Positions 1 through 15,000 of a stretch of 64,000 nucleotides of DNA are shown one piece after another; position 1 is the first letter of the stretch; the number at the start of each line of letters is the position of its first letter. The stretch is from Arbacia lixula. Its lineage: Eukaryota; Echinodermata; Echinoidea; Arbacioida; Arbaciidae. Both the position numbers and the translations under genes were made by a program. The stretch is from the NCBI GenBank assembly GCA_963669155.1, contig OZ022576.1:19884490-19948489 (forward strand), in the 5' to 3' direction. The notes under the pieces are model-generated. The model searched no databases, had not been told where the DNA came from, and worked only from the letters and a program-made list of their open reading frames with translations.

Positions 1-16
1 GCAGGTGTGGAACTGG

Positions 17-3000
17 ATGAATTCTGTACTTGCTGCCTGCCTGACAGCTGACCAGGAGAGCTCAATGCCTTCACATGACACGCCAGACTCAACCCATTCC
101 CAGCAGCAGTCCACTCCCCCCTCCTCCTCCCCATCTCCCTTAGTACCACCCGTCACCACATCCCCCTCCTCTCCTCCATCGACCTCCTCCTCCTCTACCG
201 CCTGGTCCGACAGAGTAGTCACGAGCGCAGCTGTGTCTACCTCCTGCATCCCCCATTCATCACCATCACCAGAGGCAACACAAACACCCCTCCCAACCAC
301 CACATTAGCCTCACTACCTGCGACTACCACACCCAAACCTACAGATACACCCCCATCCTCAAACTCCCCTCCTGACTCATCTTCAACCTCTCCTCCTCCC
401 CCTTCCTCAACATCTCCTTCTCCCGCATTGCCAACCTCTCCTCCTCCCCCATCCTCAAACTCTCCTCCTCCCTCTCCTCCCTCATCGCCGACCTCTCCTG
501 CTCCTCCATCCATCACCCTGGCAAGCACCACGCCCCCAGACTCCACCACACCCGACGATGCGGCCAAGAAAGAAGAGAAGAGTTTCCGGGAGGAGCTGGA
601 GGAAAGCTTTTCCAAACTGCGGGAAATGACCGCCTGGTCGACACCAACTGCCACCCAGATTGTCAAAGGAATCGGAGGCCTGTACTGGAAGGTTTTGGCC
701 CATGAGCAAGTTCTTCTGGGGGATACCTTCTGTGAGCTTGAAGGAGCAGGTACAGAAATTCTTTTCTTTCTTTTCCTGAAGTTACTGTAATGTTTTTTGT
801 ATGCATTGATCTGCCAAGAAGCAGCTGGTAGCATTTAAAATGTCATAGTTGATCGCCAGTTTGTCAGGATGATCTCATTGACACTCCACAGAATTTAACT
901 AAACTCTTAACAGTGATAATGTTTGACATGATAGTGGTAATGTAGCCCTATTGCAGGTTATGTACATAATGACTTGTAGATTTCACACATATATATAGTC
1001 ATTAGGGTGTACCTCCCACCCATTCCAAGTGTCATTCCTTTTGCACATGGGGCACACTATCTTCAAGTGGTTAGATGTTATAAAGGTCTCATTCTATACT
1101 TTCACTGTTAATACCCTATATCTGATATCAAGTTGAATCGCACTTTATGCAATGGCCAAGTTCAACAGAGCAATTTACTTATTGAATTTAAGGCACATTT
1201 GCCTGTATGACAAAGGTGCATTTTTAGAATATCCAACCACTTGTTTGGAGAAAGAATGTTCAGACAAAGTAGGCAAGTTATAAAGTTAAATACAGGCTAA
1301 ATTTTTATTCTTGTTCAAACCGAGTAACTTATTTTATTTGTCACTTCTTTTTAAATATCTGTACATACAGGTATTCAAAGCATAAGAGTTATTTATCTAA
1401 AAACACTCTTTTGTTCAGAAATTGTGTAAGAACAGTTGTGCTTTTCCATGTAATTGAAATAGTCAGCAGAAATTTCATGCACTTTGAAAAATTAAAAATC
1501 TGATTGGTGCCTTGTTTGCTTGTATGATAACCAATGTTCTTCAAGGTGTGTGTTCTTTTATAATTGCTATAATGTATCAGGGAAAAGAAGTACCAAGTAT
1601 TCCTTCAAGAATGTTGATAAAATTTGCTGGCATACTTCCCTGTTAAATTTGTGAAAAATATCATTGAGATACACTTTGCACACATCCAGTATAAATCTCT
1701 AAATCCTGCTCAAGAAGGATTATTCACTGTGTGACAAATAGCACAAATACATCCTGACTTATGGATCCTGCTGAGTATCGTCGTAGAAGTAGAAGCAGGA
1801 AATACCCATACCTTCGCTGTAGACAATGTGTGTGCCTCTTTGAATAAACTTTATCAAGGAACCAGGAAACTGGTAGATGTTTGTACAGATTTTGGCCTGG
1901 CCATACCATGGCAGTAGATTCATAGTGTATGTGCACTGTACACCAATATTTCATCTTGGAGTTTCCTTTGTTCCTTTTCATCAAAGCCATATATGTATTG
2001 AAACTTTGAAGGAATATTGGAATATAATGATTGCTCTTGCAATATCAAAATTCGAAATGTTTTCATTCAGTGATGATCAATTGATGCACAGTTGTTGTAT
2101 GTACAGGAGATGTTATTTACACATAATAGTGATATCAAATTGAAGGTACATATTTTTGTTTGAGGATCCATTCGGAATAAACCTATTAAAATTGTGGCTT
2201 GTGGCTATAGATAAATTTTGATATGAATTACTGGTACTAAATTTTTTTGAGATATGAGCAGAGAGGTGTACACCTCCCTGATATGAGGGACAACTGTATG
2301 TCTAATGCTTTGTACAGTGTGCATACATACCTTCTTTTGTTGGTAAAATAAGCAAAAATCATTCCTTAATCTTCAAATTGGATATTCTTACTACTCTAAA
2401 TAGTATTTTTGACATTACTCTCAGTATTCAGTTTAGGCATGGCAATCTGATGTTAATGAATTTGAAAGCAAGATTAGGAATTTTTATTCTTTGAGGCCCT
2501 GGTTTTGATTGAGTTTCAGAAAAGCACAACAGGAATCCATCTATGATACTTTTTTAAGCATTTGGTCTATATTGTAAGATTTTCAAAAAATTCCTATAAA
2601 ATAATCAAACATAAAATGGAAGCAAGAAATAAATTATGAAAACAAAAACTGTGCTCTGTGCTGTACAAAACAAAATTATTGCAATTTTAAGAAAAGCGAT
2701 CATATAGAATGGTAAAGAACATTGTGTGTCTTTGTCCAGAAAAATGAAGGTAAAAATAATCATACTGGGTTGGGACAAAATTTTGAAGAAAGGAAAGATT
2801 AGAAAAAGTTGTTTGCACATGATACATACATATTTTGACAGACATTTAAGAATGTATATAATTTTTCAAACCTAGATGTTGTGGATGTATGAATCTCAAA
2901 ATTATATTTGATTTATTGCATCTATGAACATTACATACATAGAAATTTGTTTTTCACTGGTCATATAATTTGACAATAAGTTGACATACATGTATCACCA

Positions 3001-6000
3001 TACAATTAAATAAGAATAAATCACCTTAAAATTATATAATTTACCTAAGTTTACGTAATCAATTGCAAATCAATGACTGCAATGACATTTTATTAGTTTC
3101 ACATGGTATACTATAGATGATTGCAATACATTTGAATCATAAAAACAAAGATGTAAATTCAGTCAGATTCTTTATTTAAGTGTTTATTCCAAATGATTAA
3201 TATTTGTTTTGATTTAGTCAGAATCTATTCTTTTATTTTTTTCCTATCAGATATGTTCGTGGTTACTATCATTCTCTTACAGAGAAAAGGCATATTTTAA
3301 AACTTTTTCTATTTCTATTTCTTGTTTGATTTCCTCTTTTTCTGTCTTCAATTTTGTGCTTCTGTAAACAACTAAACTCCAATACTTACCATAATTTGAC
3401 TGAAGTTGTGTTTGTGAATATCATGTGTGTGTCCGTCTGTTTATTTTAAATTGTTTTCTCTGTGTTTTTCCACTAAATGGACATGTAATTTTCTCCAACC
3501 ATAGTTGAATTGTTTCCAGATTGTCCTAAGGGGGTTTGGGTTTATACTTTTTTGTTTTTGGTTTTTATTGTTGCACTATTGAAACTATCTGGATCTGTAA
3601 TTTGTAACCTCTTTTTGTATGGCCGATCTTTGCTCCCCGGTTTTGCATACATACATATATTTTGCCTGTATACCTTCATTGGTCCACCACGGGCCCAGGG
3701 TGAGGCTATTTCTTGACGCAGCTGGACAGCGCTTTGCCAATTTGATGATTGTACGGCCCAGTCAGGTGAAAATAATAATTACTTACGTTTCAGCAATGTT
3801 CCAGTGTACTTAAACAAGGTTTGGAGATATAGGGTATATCTGATGGTGATAATTGATTTGCTGAGACAGAGTGATTTGTGTGAGGTGGAAAAAGTTTTGA
3901 GGGAGGTCAGGAGAGAGCTTTAGGTAGCTAAAGATATGCAACCCAACCATGAAAAAAAAGGTTAAAATGTGACAAAAAGAGAAAAACATAACATGACTTA
4001 CATGCTAACAGGTTCATATTGCTGTGTGAGTGTGTGGGCGTGTCTTTATACTGTACTGGTCATGGAGATATCTTTTGAATTTTCTGCAAAACAATGTGAG
4101 AATTTACAATGTATATAATTTTGCATTTGATGTAAACATGGCTATAACTGACAAGAATCAAACACAAGACACTATACTGGTATATTGGCTTTCATGCATT
4201 GTGTTGCAGTTGACTAGCCATTTGATTGATTTGATGACATTAGAATCAGGCATGTGATCACCTAAGAACGAGCCTATCCTGCCGTGCCCTAGATGGGAGT
4301 TTGAATAATAGATAAGAGGAATAGTTATACCCAAGGGAAATTAGGTGTAAGTACTTATTAGCCTCTTAGAGGATGAAGACATATTTATATGAAGTGGAAA
4401 TTCTAAATTACGACAATGATTATATTAGTATCTGTAAATGCTTCACAGTGAATCACTCTCCAGTTAATAAAGTTATTATGTCCACAGCATGCTGAATATG
4501 TAGATATGACAATTTCTTGCTGTGCTTTATATTTTGGTGATTGACAAATATGATTTAAAGTTGAGTGAACTTCATAATGTGGGGTTGAACTGCTATGGGC
4601 TGTGTGTGACCATGCTACATTTTAAGTTACCAGGCTCAGTTTTACATCTTTTAAAAAGTCCATACACTGTACATGACAGTAAGTGTCCTACATATTTTGA
4701 CAAATTTCCTGATTGGATCTGATAAGAAAGTGAGTGTGCCAACCATGTATATCATGTACAGTTTGTAGTCTTTTAAAGGGCCCCTGTCATCAAAATGTAT
4801 GTTGACTTCTGTTGATGCAACTTAATATGTATATAACAAAATCACTAACTGTTCAATGGAAATATGTTTCCTATATTTTAAAATATATATATATTTTTTC
4901 TCAGCACTGATAAGCCCCGCCTCCAAAATATCCTCCAACTCAAGATTCCCCCTGTGACATCACCAAAGGTAGAAATTAGCAGGATAATAGACATAATTTA
5001 TGCACAAACTAAACATTGCAATGACTACCTCTGCAAGTGCTTATAATAGCATCACATAGCTGGCACATTTCTGACATAAGGAAACGATTATTCCCACATG
5101 AAAGGTTGTTTGATGGTATTGTGTGAAGATGTGTGATGCTGTTGTGGGCAGGTAGACGTAGTCATTGCAATGTTTAATTTGTGCATAAATTCTGCTTATT
5201 ATCCTGCAAATTTCTACCTTTGGTGATGTCACAGGGGGAATCTTGAGTTGGAGGATATTTTGGAGGCGGGGCTTATCAGTGCTAAAAAAAATAAAAAATT
5301 ATTTTAAAATGTAGGAAACATATTTCCATTGAACAGTTAGTGAGTTATGTACATATTATGTTGCATCAACATAAGTCGACATACATTTTGATGACAGGGG
5401 ACCTTTAAAGAGTTGATCACAGACAAGGAAACAATTAGACTTCAGTAGCTGGGATACATTCCAACAATATGTACTATGTAGAAAACTAGAAATACAAAGG
5501 TTTTTCACCTCTTTCAAATAAATGAATAATTTGATTAATTTTCACCTTCTGGTACCTGTTCGCCATTCTTTTCATTTCAGAGCTCATAAAACGATCAAAT
5601 GAATACTGAACACATTCTAGTTCTTGTCTCCCATCCATTTACAATATTGGAAAAAAATGAAGAGATGAGATACGAAGCAAATTCACAGATCCACGTGATA
5701 TACTGTATGCTTGATTAATGATACTGTAGTGAATTCACAATCTTACCTAGGGTTGCAGGTAAGTTCCAAAAGTTAACTTCCGGACTTAGTGAATGCTTAA
5801 TTCAAATGCCAACTTTGTTTATTTGTAATAGATAATTGAAGATTGACTTTGTTACAAAGTAATATTTATTATTATGGCAAAAGATCTTTCTGTTGGGTTT
5901 TTCACAGAATAATTCAATGGAAGGGAAAGGATCATATATACAACTGTAGGTTATTATTGGGATTTTTACCTGTAGGTTTGATATAAACCACCCTTATGAA

Positions 6001-9000
6001 TTTCTTTCAGTAAGTCTGATCACTGGTAAGTTTGAAACTACATTATTATTATCATCCAACATTTTTACTGGCTGGTAAAGTCTTGCTTTTTTTCAGAGGG
6101 AGAAAATAAATATGAATACTACTGCTGATAATGAGCAATGTCTTATGTTCTATCTTCAGAGCTCTTCCGAGGCATCCTGCTATCTCTGACCAAGGAAGGT
6201 TTGTTCAGCAGCAACCCTGCCTGGCAGACCACCTTCTACATCTACAACACTCTCTGGAACTTCAGTGATGCCAGCTTGACCCTCTCCCTCCGACTCGGTC
6301 AGGTGGGACTGGTCAAGCTATGTGCCACCAACATCTCACACAAACCCTACAGGGATAACCTGGCTCAAAAGGTAGGAAATACAGTCAATAATGTTGATTG
6401 CCATTTGGTAATCGTTTAAATGTCACAAAACCAGTCTCTAAAAAAATTGACATCCTTTGCTTTATGATGTTGTCAATTTCAGTTAGATGTGAGTTGAGAC
6501 TTTTTTTTTTTTTCTTTTTTTTTTTCAAAAATGTCAAAGTTTTTTTTAAACACCTAGTACAATTTGTAATGCACTAGAAAGTTGGAAGCTTGTGCTACCA
6601 CGTCTGGCTATCCGCAGTTATGTTCCATCCATAGTGCATTATCTTTTGGGGGGGGGTAAATAATCACATAATCGACATTTCATATTTATCTTACAAATAC
6701 ATGTTTTATGTACATATTTTTGCGGGAAAAACCCAAAAATTATTAGAACCAGCAATGAGCACTTTATCCTTATTCTGCAGTGAGAAAATGTGATAATATT
6801 CAGGTAGAATGACAAAGTAAATGGCCAAAGACATCCTTGTCAGTGTTATGCACATGAATTGTATAATATGGAACATAGATTTAGTTGGAACATTCAACAT
6901 AGCTTGATTCTGGAGAGGTACTGCATGATGTGTACATTAAGTGTTCAGTCGATGATCCACAGAGTTAACATGTAATCCTCTTTCATCAAGTTAAATGGTG
7001 GAGTGTTGCATGTTTTGTCTTGCACAGGACATGCACGCTCCTGCTTTGTTAAGTGCTTTGCAATTATGGCCTCCATCTTGCTGGCAGTGTCTGTAATCAG
7101 GGTCCATTAAACACAACCCATTACTAAAGTGGAAGTGAAATCGCCACCATATTACACCTGACTGATCTAATGGCTTTCAAATAAAACAACAATTTGTAAT
7201 GGTATCTACATGGGCAGTATATGAGGCATTATAACTCTGTATCCCGTGCGTGCTTTCCTATTGCTTCTAATTTCCGTCTGCAAAATATATATTTAATGGA
7301 TGCAGCTTGATTTTACTTCATGCATGCCATCTAAGGGGCGTCTTCATTAGCACGAGCTGGGCAAAATAGCGAGCTTGTTCTGATCGGGTTAGCTAGCCAG
7401 ATCATGAAATAGCTAGCTATTTGCGTCTTCATTAGCCAGATCAGGCAAAATAGCGAGCTATTTGGTCGAGAAAATTTCCCAAGAAATCTTGAGCTATCTG
7501 TCGCACACTGCTGGTATGTGCGAAACTCGGAATAATCCATGCAACCCGAGCTCGAGCTTACGTATCCCGAGTTTCGAGCTAATGAAGACGCGATTGCAAC
7601 TTCAGGCTAGTTCCCCGGATCAGAAAAATAGCTCGCTATTTCGTCTGATCGGGCTAATGAAGACGCACCTCTAGAGGTTCATTCATTTCACAGCATTATA
7701 ATAATTTGTTTAGTTTTCAGCTGATCAAACTTTTATGATTTAAGAAATGTATTCTGATATAATGGAAATTTCTTTTCTATTCTTTTAGCATGATGCAAGT
7801 AAGATTTATAACATAGAGATAGAAAGAACTGTATTCATGAAAAGACTAGACCGATGTATGGAGGTAAAAAGGGAAATAATCCCTGGCTTCAGAACCAAGT
7901 TTGGGACCACTCATACCTTAAGCAGCAAGCACACCCCTGTCCACTCTTTATGGGAAACCCATTACAGGGATGGGATCTTCATGAAAAAATAACACAGCAA
8001 TTACTGGTTGTCTTGATCAGCCTGCGTGCATACCTTCAATTACTGTGATGTAATGGGTTTCACGGCTGACCTCATACATGAACGCTCACTGTTTAGTACA
8101 AGTAATCTACAATGTAAGCCATCATGACATCAGGCGTAGAGGTGAATAGCAAACTCCCTGCTCAAGCTTGATTGCATAGAAATTTTTTGTACGGGTACGC
8201 CTCGGTTACCAAATATGTGTTCATCCATGTGAACACTCAATTTTTTACCTGTTCTTAACTTAACCCGCCTTAAATGTGTAATCTGTATTTCAGGCAGTAA
8301 AAGACAGGCTATGAATAAATTTACACCATATCGAGCACAATTGAGCCACAGCTTTTTGGTTACTGCAGTTCCATGAGAAACTTGGACGTCCTTACTGGAC
8401 CAGGGTTCACCAATTCCGAAAATCTAACTGTGAGCAACAGGTTAAAGTATTATTTTGCTTCCTAATAGAAAGTTGCTTTTATTAGTACGAAAAGGAGAAG
8501 AAGCAAAATATACCAATGAAGAAGAAGAAGAAACTGAATAATAGTACCTTGCAATATTATTGCAATATTCACAAATCATAACAGAAGTATAGCTTAATTG
8601 AAGCTGGATGTGTTTGACTGCTCAGTTTGGGTCGTTTGTCCTATTGACCCTGAATGTAATGGAAACCTCAAATCCTGGTATTGTATGATTTATGACAGGG
8701 TTGCTTATGACCATGAGAATTTTGTGTATATGTGTGTCTATACATTGTGCATATTACACGTAACACACAGAGTAACTGTAGGAGGCTAGAAGCTCTTTCT
8801 GGAATCCTGAAAAAACAGGAAACAGAGGATGTAGGTAATTTGTAAGGCAATAGGTAGATCATGGCCAATAGGAAGGCAGTGTATCATTTTGTCTTGTTAT
8901 GTTAGACTCCCCATTCATGCACCATTCATACAGTAAGACCATGGGATATACCAAAATGCTCACTGATAAATTTTGTTTTAACTCAAGGGTAACTCCTAAA

Positions 9001-12000
9001 TGATATTCTGAAATCTCTCCTGACTTTCCTCCTCCTCATAGTTTTCTCCTAACTTTATTGAAATTTATGCAAATTAACAAGTTAGGAAAATTGGTAAATA
9101 TTCCAGAATGTGCACATCAGAGCATTAAGGAGAATAATTAGGAGAGCCACCCTCTGTCCTAGCCATTCATAGCACACGCCCCCCCCCCCCCCCCCAAAAA
9201 AAAAAAAAAAGAAAAAGAAAAAGAGCAGTAAGGCTATGTGCGAAAGCGTGCCTACATGATTGATATGTGCGCGCATATTTGAGAGTTTATGATTGGCTCT
9301 CCATTTTTTATGATTAGCTCTTCATAAATAAAGCACTTCCCTCCATTGGACAAGAAATGTGCACTGGGCGGGGTCAAAATCTCTCTAATTATCATTGAAG
9401 AGATTTGGCTCAATTTGGCCTCTCCTAGGCACCTCTGAACTTGGGGAGTTAGAAGATTTGGGAGAAAACTTAAGGAGGAATTTTGGAATACCACCCCTAC
9501 TTGCTTGTTATCAGTATGCAATGTCTGTTGTATCCCTTTTGCAAGCAAATTTAAGATATTACATGTACATGAACCACAAACTGAACAAATTGTGACACAG
9601 AATTCAAATGATACATGAAAATAATCAACATTCCTTTGTATATAGTACTTTGTGTCTAAGGCTCACCTTCAATTTCAAATACAAAAATAAAAGTTGAAGC
9701 TGACAGTGATATCTACTACCTGCCTTCGTAATCACATTGTATCACAAACTTGACTAAACATGCTCCTGTTAACAGCATTAATCTAATGTCCCTAATTGTG
9801 ATGTTCAAAAATGCATTGTCACAATTTATAAGAATCGGCATATAATAGCCTTTTTTATTAGCTGACCTGCCCTGAAAATTTGAAGTGTACAAGTCAATAT
9901 CTTAGCCATGAAAGGTCACTTTTATCATTTCCCACATTCTGAGAGAGATCTTTTCTAACTTCTTTACTGAGCCGGCATATGTGCAGGCTGTTTTTTTTTC
10001 CACTCAGATACTAAGCAGCATGACTCTCATACAATCTGTTATTTGGACAATTAGGTGATAGGCTATGAAGACATTTCAAATGCCTTATAGGACACAATAA
10101 AGCCATATACCTTTGGTTACTGCAGTTCCATGGCAAATTTTGACACCCTGACTAGACCATTCAAAAACAACAGGGTGAAGTCTATACTCTGTAATACACA
10201 ACTTTATATGATGGCCTGCAAAAGGGTTGATACACCATCTTTAAGGTCGGTTGAATGATGCAAATACGCCCTGGGACAACTCCGCCACCTTGGACAAGAT
10301 GAGAAGAGGTCAAGAGCAATACCACATATGTGTATCATCATGGTATGAGAGAGCTTCCAATTCTCCCTGATTTCGCTGGAGACTCCCTGAAAGTAGACCA
10401 ACAATACTGCATTGGATTTCATCATATCACCCAATTTCCCTGATTATTGGTAGATTATTGTCATTAGGTTGTGCATTTGTTGATTGTTGAATTTGAATGT
10501 TGGTAGCTCTGGGTATGATTTCCTAATTGTTTGTTCCTGTGTTCGGACAGAATGTGATGTTCCTGATCAAAGCCTCCCTAAACATTCTGCACAACCTGGC
10601 CAAGGCTCCTGGTAACAGACATGTCTACCGGGAGGAGGGGGTGGTGGAGAAGATGGAGCCCTACCTGGAGGGGGACCCTTACCTCAAGGCCATCTGCATG
10701 ATGACGCTGGCATACATTGTTGAGGAGGGGCAGGAGGAGATCCTCGCTGGCAAGGGAACAAGTAGGTCATCCTATGTACTATCCAAAGAATTACTGTATG
10801 AGCTCATATTTTCGCGAGGGTTTTATTTTCATGAATTTCACAAATCGCTGTAGGGTCGCAAATTAAATGAAAATATTGCCACAATAATCCTGCTCACTAA
10901 GTGCATGCACCCCACGCTGCTGCGCGCTTACAGTGTAGAAGCGCTGTCGATTTCATGATAGGGTACATGGTATACAAATATTTCATGACCATGAGGGATC
11001 TTGTGGAATCTATTTGCACCGAGGTTAAGTGGAGGGCGTGCGGTACTATTTTCCCGAGACCGCAGGTCAAGGGAAAATGGTACCGCACGCCCTCCACTTA
11101 ACCGAGGGGACCAATAGATTCCACAAAGTTCCCGAATAAAGATCATGAAATATTTGTTTTATATCCTTCATTAATATATTCTTTGTTCATTAATTGAATC
11201 TTTACCATGGACCTTGTAGTGCCCATGCTCTAAGCCCCGAACGCAGGAGCCCAATTCAGATGTTTTGTTATTTCCTGCGGCTTGAGCAAACCAACGGAAA
11301 TTCAAGATGCACCTCGGCCGCAACACCGCTGGAGTTCCGGCAGCGCGCCCAATGATTTTCCGCTACAGCGCTAAAAAGCTGCTGGAAAGAAATGTATCGC
11401 GCAGATTTTGCGTGTCGCGCATTTACCTGGGAGGAATCGATGAAAATTGTATCGATCACTAATAGCCCGGATATCGATAGTCCAGAGGGAAAAAAGAGAC
11501 TATTTTGGCATGACGTCACGAAATAGTACTTTTTTTTCCCTCTGACGTCACGAAATAGTACTTTTCTTCCCTCTGAGCTCTCTTCCTCTAAATAGTTCAT
11601 CTATTTGTGGTCATGTGACACCCTTTCAACCAATCAACGAACTGGAATATATTAATGAGGGATATAATACCGTATATACTACGGGTAATGCATGTGGTTG
11701 TGCGCTAGCTAGCATAGCATTGCGACGTACAATCGAGCATAGCGATAACTGCAAGTACAGTGTGTTTTCTCTTGGTAGTGGAGCAGTATGTATGCCTCAA
11801 CCAACACCAAATATCAATCCAGCTGCACAGTTTTGAATTGTTCGCAATTTTTTCCTATCACGTACTGATAAAACGGTTAACAGTGAATTACAATAGTCTA
11901 ATCTGAACTTTATCAAAGCTTATACCACATGATGGAAAGTTTAGTTTCATTATCAAGGCTCTAACTAATGATGGCAAGTTTCAGTAATGAATATCGATGA

Positions 12001-15000
12001 TGAGGCTTTGTATGTGATGTACATGTCATAAATTTAACTTTGTAATTCATGTAAGTCCATATTTGTGTTTCACAGACACCATAGAGTACCTCGTTGATGT
12101 GTTGAAGGACGCTCGGAACAGTGCAGACAATCGGAGCCAAGGGCTATCAGATACGGAGGTGGCTGCAGCACTTGGGAGGTTGGCTGTTCATGACAACAAC
12201 AAGCACAAGGTATTTCTATTGATTTGAGGGGAGAAATGCCATTGAGTCTTAATATAGATACCAACTACTTTACATTTATCTCTCTCTTACCACAGTGCAG
12301 TATATGTGCTCCCTTTTAATCATGCTTCAAGAAGACTGAATGACAGGGATGCCAACTGGCATTGTTTCAAGTAGTAATTTCACCCCAGTACTTGCTGTGC
12401 AATGAAGCAATTACTTGTCAAGGAGATAAACAAAAATAAAAATGTGAATTGTATAGGTTACTATGTGCTGATAATATATAGGATGTGCAGGGTGCCTGCT
12501 GCTGAGGGAGGAGGAGGGGGGGGGTTTACTTTCAAGATGAGGCATAATTTTCTTTTTCTCTCTCTCTTCAGGTTCTCCTTTCACCCATAAAGATCCTGTA
12601 CATGTTTATTCCTGGTTGTTCAAAATATCTGTTGCCTACTGATGAACAATTGATTAATCTTGGAATGTATAAAAATGACATTCAATTTTAGATTGTTGAA
12701 ACTGGAGGGCTCCCTCTCATGGTGAGCATGCTCCATGACAGCAGCGTAGAGTCTCAGGAAGCAGCGACCCGGGCCGTGTGGAACCTGGCCTTCTCTGATG
12801 ACGTCAGTGACAAGCTGAGGGAAGATTCGGGCTGTATAGAAGCCCTGCAGGGATTGGCTAACAGCGACACAGTGGAGGTCGCTAAGGCAGCCAGGGGGGC
12901 ATTGTGGGTAATCAACAAGGAAGGCGAGAAGAAAGACGAGGAGAAGGAAGAGAGTGAGAAAGGTAAGATGATGCCGGTCATGATGAAATATACTTATGTT
13001 TTTAAATGGATGGTGTAAGGGAAGTGTGATGTGTGACATTTTGCGAACATTTGTTCAAAAAGTCAAACAACATGTTGTCATAATTACCAGCCTTTTACTC
13101 TGCTATTCAAGCACAGAGTCAACACATTGGAAACCCAAGAAATGTAACCTAATCATATTTCATAAGTTTAATCATAAGTTTCCCCCAATTTGCTGACAGA
13201 GATCTTACTGTGGCACTGGAGCTTTAATGTTTCCAGATGGCCCAAGGAGTTTGGAACTTTTTACAGCAAAATTAGAATGGGTAAAATTGAATGAAGATTT
13301 ATTTCATAAATTATTTCACTGTAGAATGATTTGTTTGCAAGTCTAGTAGTTGACAGTCTGTGATTGAATATCCACATATACATTTCCAACATGGCAACTG
13401 GTGGTTTGTATTTTCAGAAGGAGCCAGTGCATCGAGGGGAAGCTCTCGGACCAAGCAGCAGCACATCATGATCAGCTACCAGTGGGGCTGCCAACCCATG
13501 GTGCTTAAGATGAGGGACGCATTAGCAGTAAGACTTCTAACACTCATTGTATCCGTCATTGACATAGGTCAACCTGTGGTCAACCTGTGGTCAATCTATG
13601 GTCAACCTATGGAAAACCAATGATCAACCTAAAGTTGCCAGGATGAGGGACGCATTAGCAATATTAAAAGACCTTTACCACACATCGTATTACCCGTTGA
13701 CAAACTAGGTCAACCTATGGTTAACCTAAATGCATCATCAAGAAATAGAGAAAGTGGTCACATTTTTGCATAGAAATATAAGTCTCCCACAATAACACTA
13801 ATAGTTTAGCCACAGTGAAGAATTGCAATTGTGTTGCAAAATTCACAAATTTTTCATTATTTGTCCACTTCTCCTAAAAATGTATGTCCTCTATGGTTCC
13901 CAAAATTGGTGCTTTTGAATCATCTATATTGGCAACTTACTTTGAGCCTAATGACACATTCATCAAAGTAAATAATGTAAGATATTTGATGATGGTAGCA
14001 TACACATTCCTGACACCTTTCTTCTTCTTGCTTCAGAATGCTGGATACAAGATTTGGGTGGACGTGGACTGTATGTACGGCTCTACGTTACAGGCCATGG
14101 CAGAAGCCATAGAGAACGCATGTGCCGTAGTGATGTGTATGTCCGAGAGATACAAGGAGAGCCCAAATTGTAGAACAGGCAAGTGCATTTATGTATTAAT
14201 ACAAGCGTTTGAACATCTGCTTTTCTTTTACCTTGTCATTTCATGCTTCTGCCAAGGCTGTGGCAGAGCCAGCATGTTTTTGTTTTTTAAATCCATCTGT
14301 CTCCCAGTCCATTTATAGAACATCTAAAGAACTGTTTAATTGATTAGCCACTTGTTTATCAATCACTGAACAGTGTGGATTTGGGTTTAAATGTGGCCAT
14401 GGTCAATGACCTTTGTGAAGTATGGTCCAACATGCACTTCTTAACCAGCCATGAAAGGTACACACTCAACCATTCATAGTGGTACTTTTCTGGGGTTGTA
14501 TCACCATGATTGTTTTTGGATATTCTCCACTAATTCTACCCTATGTGGACTGAGTAATGACAAATCTCCCGACACCAGTCCATCTTCAGAGGCAGAGTAT
14601 GCATCTTCCCATTGATGTAAAAGATCTAGTGGTTAGTAACATTTTTCCTTCTCTGGTGTACCTATAGAAGCAGAGTATGCGTTCCAGCTGCGGAAACGGA
14701 TCATTCCAGTGATGATGGAGGAGTTCTACCGGCCGGATGGCTGGCTTGGGATCATCCTGGGAGCAAAGTTCTACATGGACTTCTCCGGGAGACTCTCGCT
14801 GGACGAGGAGATGGCCAAACTCCTCAAGGAGGTCGAGATGCATGGGAAGGAAGCCAAGATTGTCAGAGATGGTAGGTGTGACCTTTGCCCTGCCGTTGTC
14901 CCTAGTAATGCTCAAAAATGCTCACGAGGTACACATCATGCAGAATTGTTTACAAAGACCAAAGAGTCAATGGAAAGGATTGAGATGATGTCACTCAATT

